In this document: one piece after another, positions 33,332-35,679 of the stretch
How the letters are laid out: the number at the start of each line of letters is the position of its first letter
Numbering within the stretch: position 1 is the stretch's first letter
Source: Paenisporosarcina sp. TG20
GTDB lineage: Bacteria > Bacillota > Bacilli > Bacillales_A > Planococcaceae
NCBI RefSeq assembly: GCF_000286315.1
Contig: NZ_ALJG01000349.1
Span: forward strand, 1-35,679
Length of the DNA stretch: 35,679 nt
Direction: 5' to 3'
Notes under the pieces: model-generated
What the model was told of the DNA's origin: nothing
Seen by the model: the letters and a program-made list of their open reading frames with translations, nothing else
The model's database searches: none
Made by a program: the position numbers and the translations under genes

Positions 33332-35264
33332 TTGTATGAACTCCCCTTTTTCTAGTTTTTGATTGTTTCTTAAATATTGCAATACCTAAAGGGGGAACTG
33401 TTATTCCCATACTGCATGTTTGGTTATGGAGCGGTATCTTCTCAGATTGGATTGGAGCAGAATTTATCTGATTCGATCCACCAAACGATGTTGCATCACT
33501 ATTAAATGCTTCAATAAAATTCCCTTTCGATGGCACACCAATTTGATAATTATGGAAAACAACAGAAGAAAAATTACAAACAACAATGCAATAATCACCT
33601 TTGCGCTTCCCTTTTCTCATAAAAGTAATGACACTTTGCTCTCTATTATCATCGATCCATTCAAATCCTTCTTCTTCATGATCAAGACGCCATAGTGAAC
33701 TGGTGTCCAAATAAAACTTATTTAACTCTTTATAATAATTATAAAAGCTGGAGTGAGCTTCATAATCTAAAAGCATCCAATCAAGTTCTTCTCGGTATTT
33801 CCATTCATCAAACTGTCCAAATTCACTGCCCATAAATAATAGTTTTTTTCCTGGATGTGCGAATAAATATCCGAACAGCAGACGTAAATTCGCAAATTTT
33901 TGCCAGTAATCTCCTGGCATCTTATTAACTAAAGAGCGTTTTCCATGGACCATTTCATCATGCGAAAATGGAAGTATATAATTTTCGGAATATGCATAAA
34001 AGAATGAAAAGGTCAGTAGGTGATGATGCTTCGGACGTTCATTTACATCAAGTTTCATATATTCAAGTAAGTCATTTGTCCAGCCCATATTCCATTTATA
34101 ATTGAAACCAAGCCCGCCTTCATCCGTCGGATTGGTCACAAGCGGCCACTCGGTTGCTTCCTCTGCCATCATCAAGACTCCAGGATATTTTTGAAAAATG
34201 GTTTCATTTAATTTTTTCAGAAAATCAATTGCTTCTAAGTTTTCTTCTCCACCATACTGATTCTTCAATTTAACAGGAAGCGGGTTATCATGATTTAAAT
34301 AGATAATTGAAGACACTGCATCGATTCGATAACCATCAACATGATAAAGATCCATCCAAAACATAGCGTTAGAAATCAAAAAGCTTACAACTTCCGGTTT
34401 GCTATAATCAAAGCTATATGTGCCCCATATAGGACGCTCAGAACGTAAGAACTCAACTGGTTCATATAGCGGTGTTCCATCAAATCGACCAAGCCCTTGG
34501 ATATCCTTACAAAAATGAGCGGGTACCCAATCAAGGATTACACCAAGCCCTACTTGATGACAACGATCTATAAAATACATTAATTGCTCAGGTGTGCCGT
34601 AACGACTAGTGACTGAATAAAACCCAGTAATTTGATAACCCCATGATCCGTCAAATGGATGTTCCATAACAGGCATTAACTCAATATGAGTAAAACCGTT
34701 ATCCACAGCATAATCTACTAATTCCTCAGCGAGTTCTTGATAAGTACAAAATTCTCCATCCGGCTTTTGCTTCCAAGAAGCCAAGTGGACTTCATAAATC
34801 ATCATTGGTTTATGGTATACATCCGCCTTTGTTCGGTTTGCCATCCATTTCTGATCGTTCCATTCATATGAATCTAACTTATAGACTACGGACGCGGTTG
34901 CAGGTCTCAGCTCAGAATAAAAGGCGTACGGGTCTGCCTTTAATTCCTTTTGTCCATTTTGTCCGGTAATCTCATATTTATAGATATCCCCCTGTTTTAG
35001 GTCGGGGATAAATAGAACCCATATACCAGAACGTTCGATACGTTCCATCTGGTCCTGAGTACCATTCCAATTGTTAAAGTTGCCCACGACGGATACCTGA
35101 CTTGCATGGGGTGCCCAGACAGCGAAGCGAACACCTTGAAGATTGTTATCAGAAATGATATGAGCACCGAGTATTTTATAGCTTTCAAATAGTGTTCCTT
35201 CATGGAAAAGATATATATCAAAATCACTCGGGTATAGCAGTTCAGGCAATTTAATTTTTTCCAT
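33321..35264 (-). CDS. glgB: 1,4-alpha-glucan branching enzyme GlgB
   Basis: GlgB introduces alpha-1,6 branches in glycogen. The 647 residues hold an N-terminal region with a CBM48 module (about 35-125, [23 protein letters not shown]), a GH13 barrel and a C-terminal beta domain. Catalytic residues are the Asp in [10 protein letters not shown] (nucleophile), the Glu in [11 protein letters not shown] (acid/base) and the Asp in [12 protein letters not shown]. The [16 protein letters not shown] and [13 protein letters not shown] blocks are typical of the family. It is the first gene of the operon; the ATG follows AGAGGTG. Confidence 0.96.
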   Translation of the reverse strand: MEKIKLPELLYPSDFDIYLFHEGTLFESYKILGAHIISDNNLQGVRFAVWAPHASQVSVVGNFNNWNGTQDQMERIERSGIWVLFIPDLKQGDIYKYEITGQNGQKELKADPYAFYSELRPATASVVYKLDSYEWNDQKWMANRTKADVYHKPMMIYEVHLASWKQKPDGEFCTYQELAEELVDYAVDNGFTHIELMPVMEHPFDGSWGYQITGFYSVTSRYGTPEQLMYFIDRCHQVGLGVILDWVPAHFCKDIQGLGRFDGTPLYEPVEFLRSERPIWGTYSFDYSKPEVVSFLISNAMFWMDLYHVDGYRIDAVSSIIYLNHDNPLPVKLKNQYGGEENLEAIDFLKKLNETIFQKYPGVLMMAEEATEWPLVTNPTDEGGLGFNYKWNMGWTNDLLEYMKLDVNERPKHHHLLTFSFFYAYSENYILPFSHDEMVHGKRSLVNKMPGDYWQKFANLRLLFGYLFAHPGKKLLFMGSEFGQFDEWKYREELDWMLLDYEAHSSFYNYYKELNKFYLDTSSLWRLDHEEEGFEWIDDNREQSVITFMRKGKRKGDYCIVVCNFSSVVFHNYQIGVPSKGNFIEAFNSDATSFGGSNQINSAPIQSEKIPLHNQTCSMGITVPPLGIAIFKKQSKTRKRGVHTNVI

Positions 35265-35519
35265 ATTTCACACCTCTTCCATCCTATGATTATTTAATTC
35301 TCTTTAATCGTACTTATTCCAATTATTCGCTATTAATCGTAAAAAACCTTTATTTAAATTTATATTTTTATAATAATCAGTGAATTAGAATTATAAAACT
35401 CTTTATTTTTATAAAGACTATATTATGATTTATGAGACTCTTATACTAACTTACAAATGTGAATTTCATTTTCTAGTACGGTAGCTTTTATAGAGAGAAA
35501 GAATCACATATTTACCATT
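35265..35519. other. AT-rich spacer upstream of glgB
   Basis: About 250 bases of very AT-rich sequence holding the glgB promoter somewhere on the minus strand. Several TATAAT-like strings occur, but none has a convincing partner -35. A CATAATAT on the minus strand (about 35414-35421) resembles a sigma-E -10, but the -35 spacing is wrong. No open frame. Confidence 0.4.
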
Positions 35520-35521
35520 AA

Positions 35522-35679
35522 GAAAAACCGGGCAGAATACGCCCGGTCCTTTATAAGATAGCCTTCTATTAAATTTTTGTGATTTCCGTTACAGGCGGAC
35601 GCTTTCCGCGGGCGGTCCGTGAGCCTCCTCGTCGCAAGCGCCTGCGGGGTCTCACCTGGCCTCGCTTTTCCCAGTCAAG
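35522..35679 (-). repeat. Inverted copy of the dispersed repeat, with terminator
   Basis: Read on the minus strand: a GCGAGG start, a hairpin region GTGAG...CTCAC around GCAGGCGCTTGCG, then GCGGAAAGCGTCCGC (35609-35595), CTGTAACGGAAATCA, about 20 variable bases, TATAAAGGACC and the perfect hairpin ACCGGGC/GCCCGGT (35547-35527) followed by TTTTTCTTAA. This is the least degraded copy in the window and defines the module order. The outer end runs off the window. Confidence 0.8.

Noticed and set aside
35400-35440. Sigma-E promoter for glgB
   Set aside because: The -10-like CATAATAT lacks a partner -35 at correct spacing, although B. subtilis glg is sigma-E dependent.

Overview
The window reads as a chromosomal segment of a low-GC, spore-forming member of the Bacillales. 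The gene set points that way: a Spo0M-like protein, DUF1033 and DUF6501 proteins, the XpaC/YaaN pair, the YojN/YojO pair beside odhAB, a glgBCDA cluster, and strong AGGAGG-type ribosome sites with frequent GTG and TTG starts. Protein style and the GC-rich intergenic repeats suggest Planococcaceae (Psychrobacillus, Lysinibacillus or a relative). That placement is inference. No phage, plasmid, transposase or CRISPR array was found.

Layout. 1-1446: fragment of a dispersed repeat, a SAM methyltransferase, and a small Gly/Tyr-repeat protein behind a sigma-K-like promoter. 1749-7766: mostly minus strand, with short Spo0M, an AI-2E-family membrane protein, an LCP cell-wall ligase behind an ECF-type promoter, msrA (plus strand), a CynX-type MFS transporter and a PAS-PAS-GGDEF diguanylate cyclase. 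8358-13534: mostly plus strand, with an ABC-F ATPase, a lipoprotein, DUF1033 (minus) and the xpaC-yaaN operon behind a near-perfect sigma-W promoter. 13554-14580: about 1 kb without genes, packed with degenerate repeats, including a 144-nt imperfect palindrome. 14592-25868: minus strand, with yojN-yojO, DUF6501, DedA, odhA-odhB, an ArlRS-like two-component system and dapF. 26044-26773: a GNAT acetyltransferase behind a long, highly structured leader that includes a tRNA-like fold. 26878-29553: a MurG paralogue and a MATE exporter. 29586-35264: glycogen synthesis operon glgB-glgC-glgD-glgA (minus). 35520-35679: an inverted copy of the dispersed repeat.

How the genes work together. glgC/glgD make ADP-glucose, glgA polymerises it and glgB branches it; no glgP is present to degrade the product. 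odhA/odhB are E1 and E2 of 2-oxoglutarate dehydrogenase. LCP, MurG and DapF serve the cell envelope. XpaC/YaaN and the LCP gene sit behind envelope-stress-type promoters.

The most unusual element is the roughly 160-nt leader before the GNAT gene, which I do not recognise as any riboswitch class. Next are the terminator-bearing repeat family, the asymmetric ATP sites of the ABC-F protein, and several genes whose stop codon lies inside the terminator hairpin.
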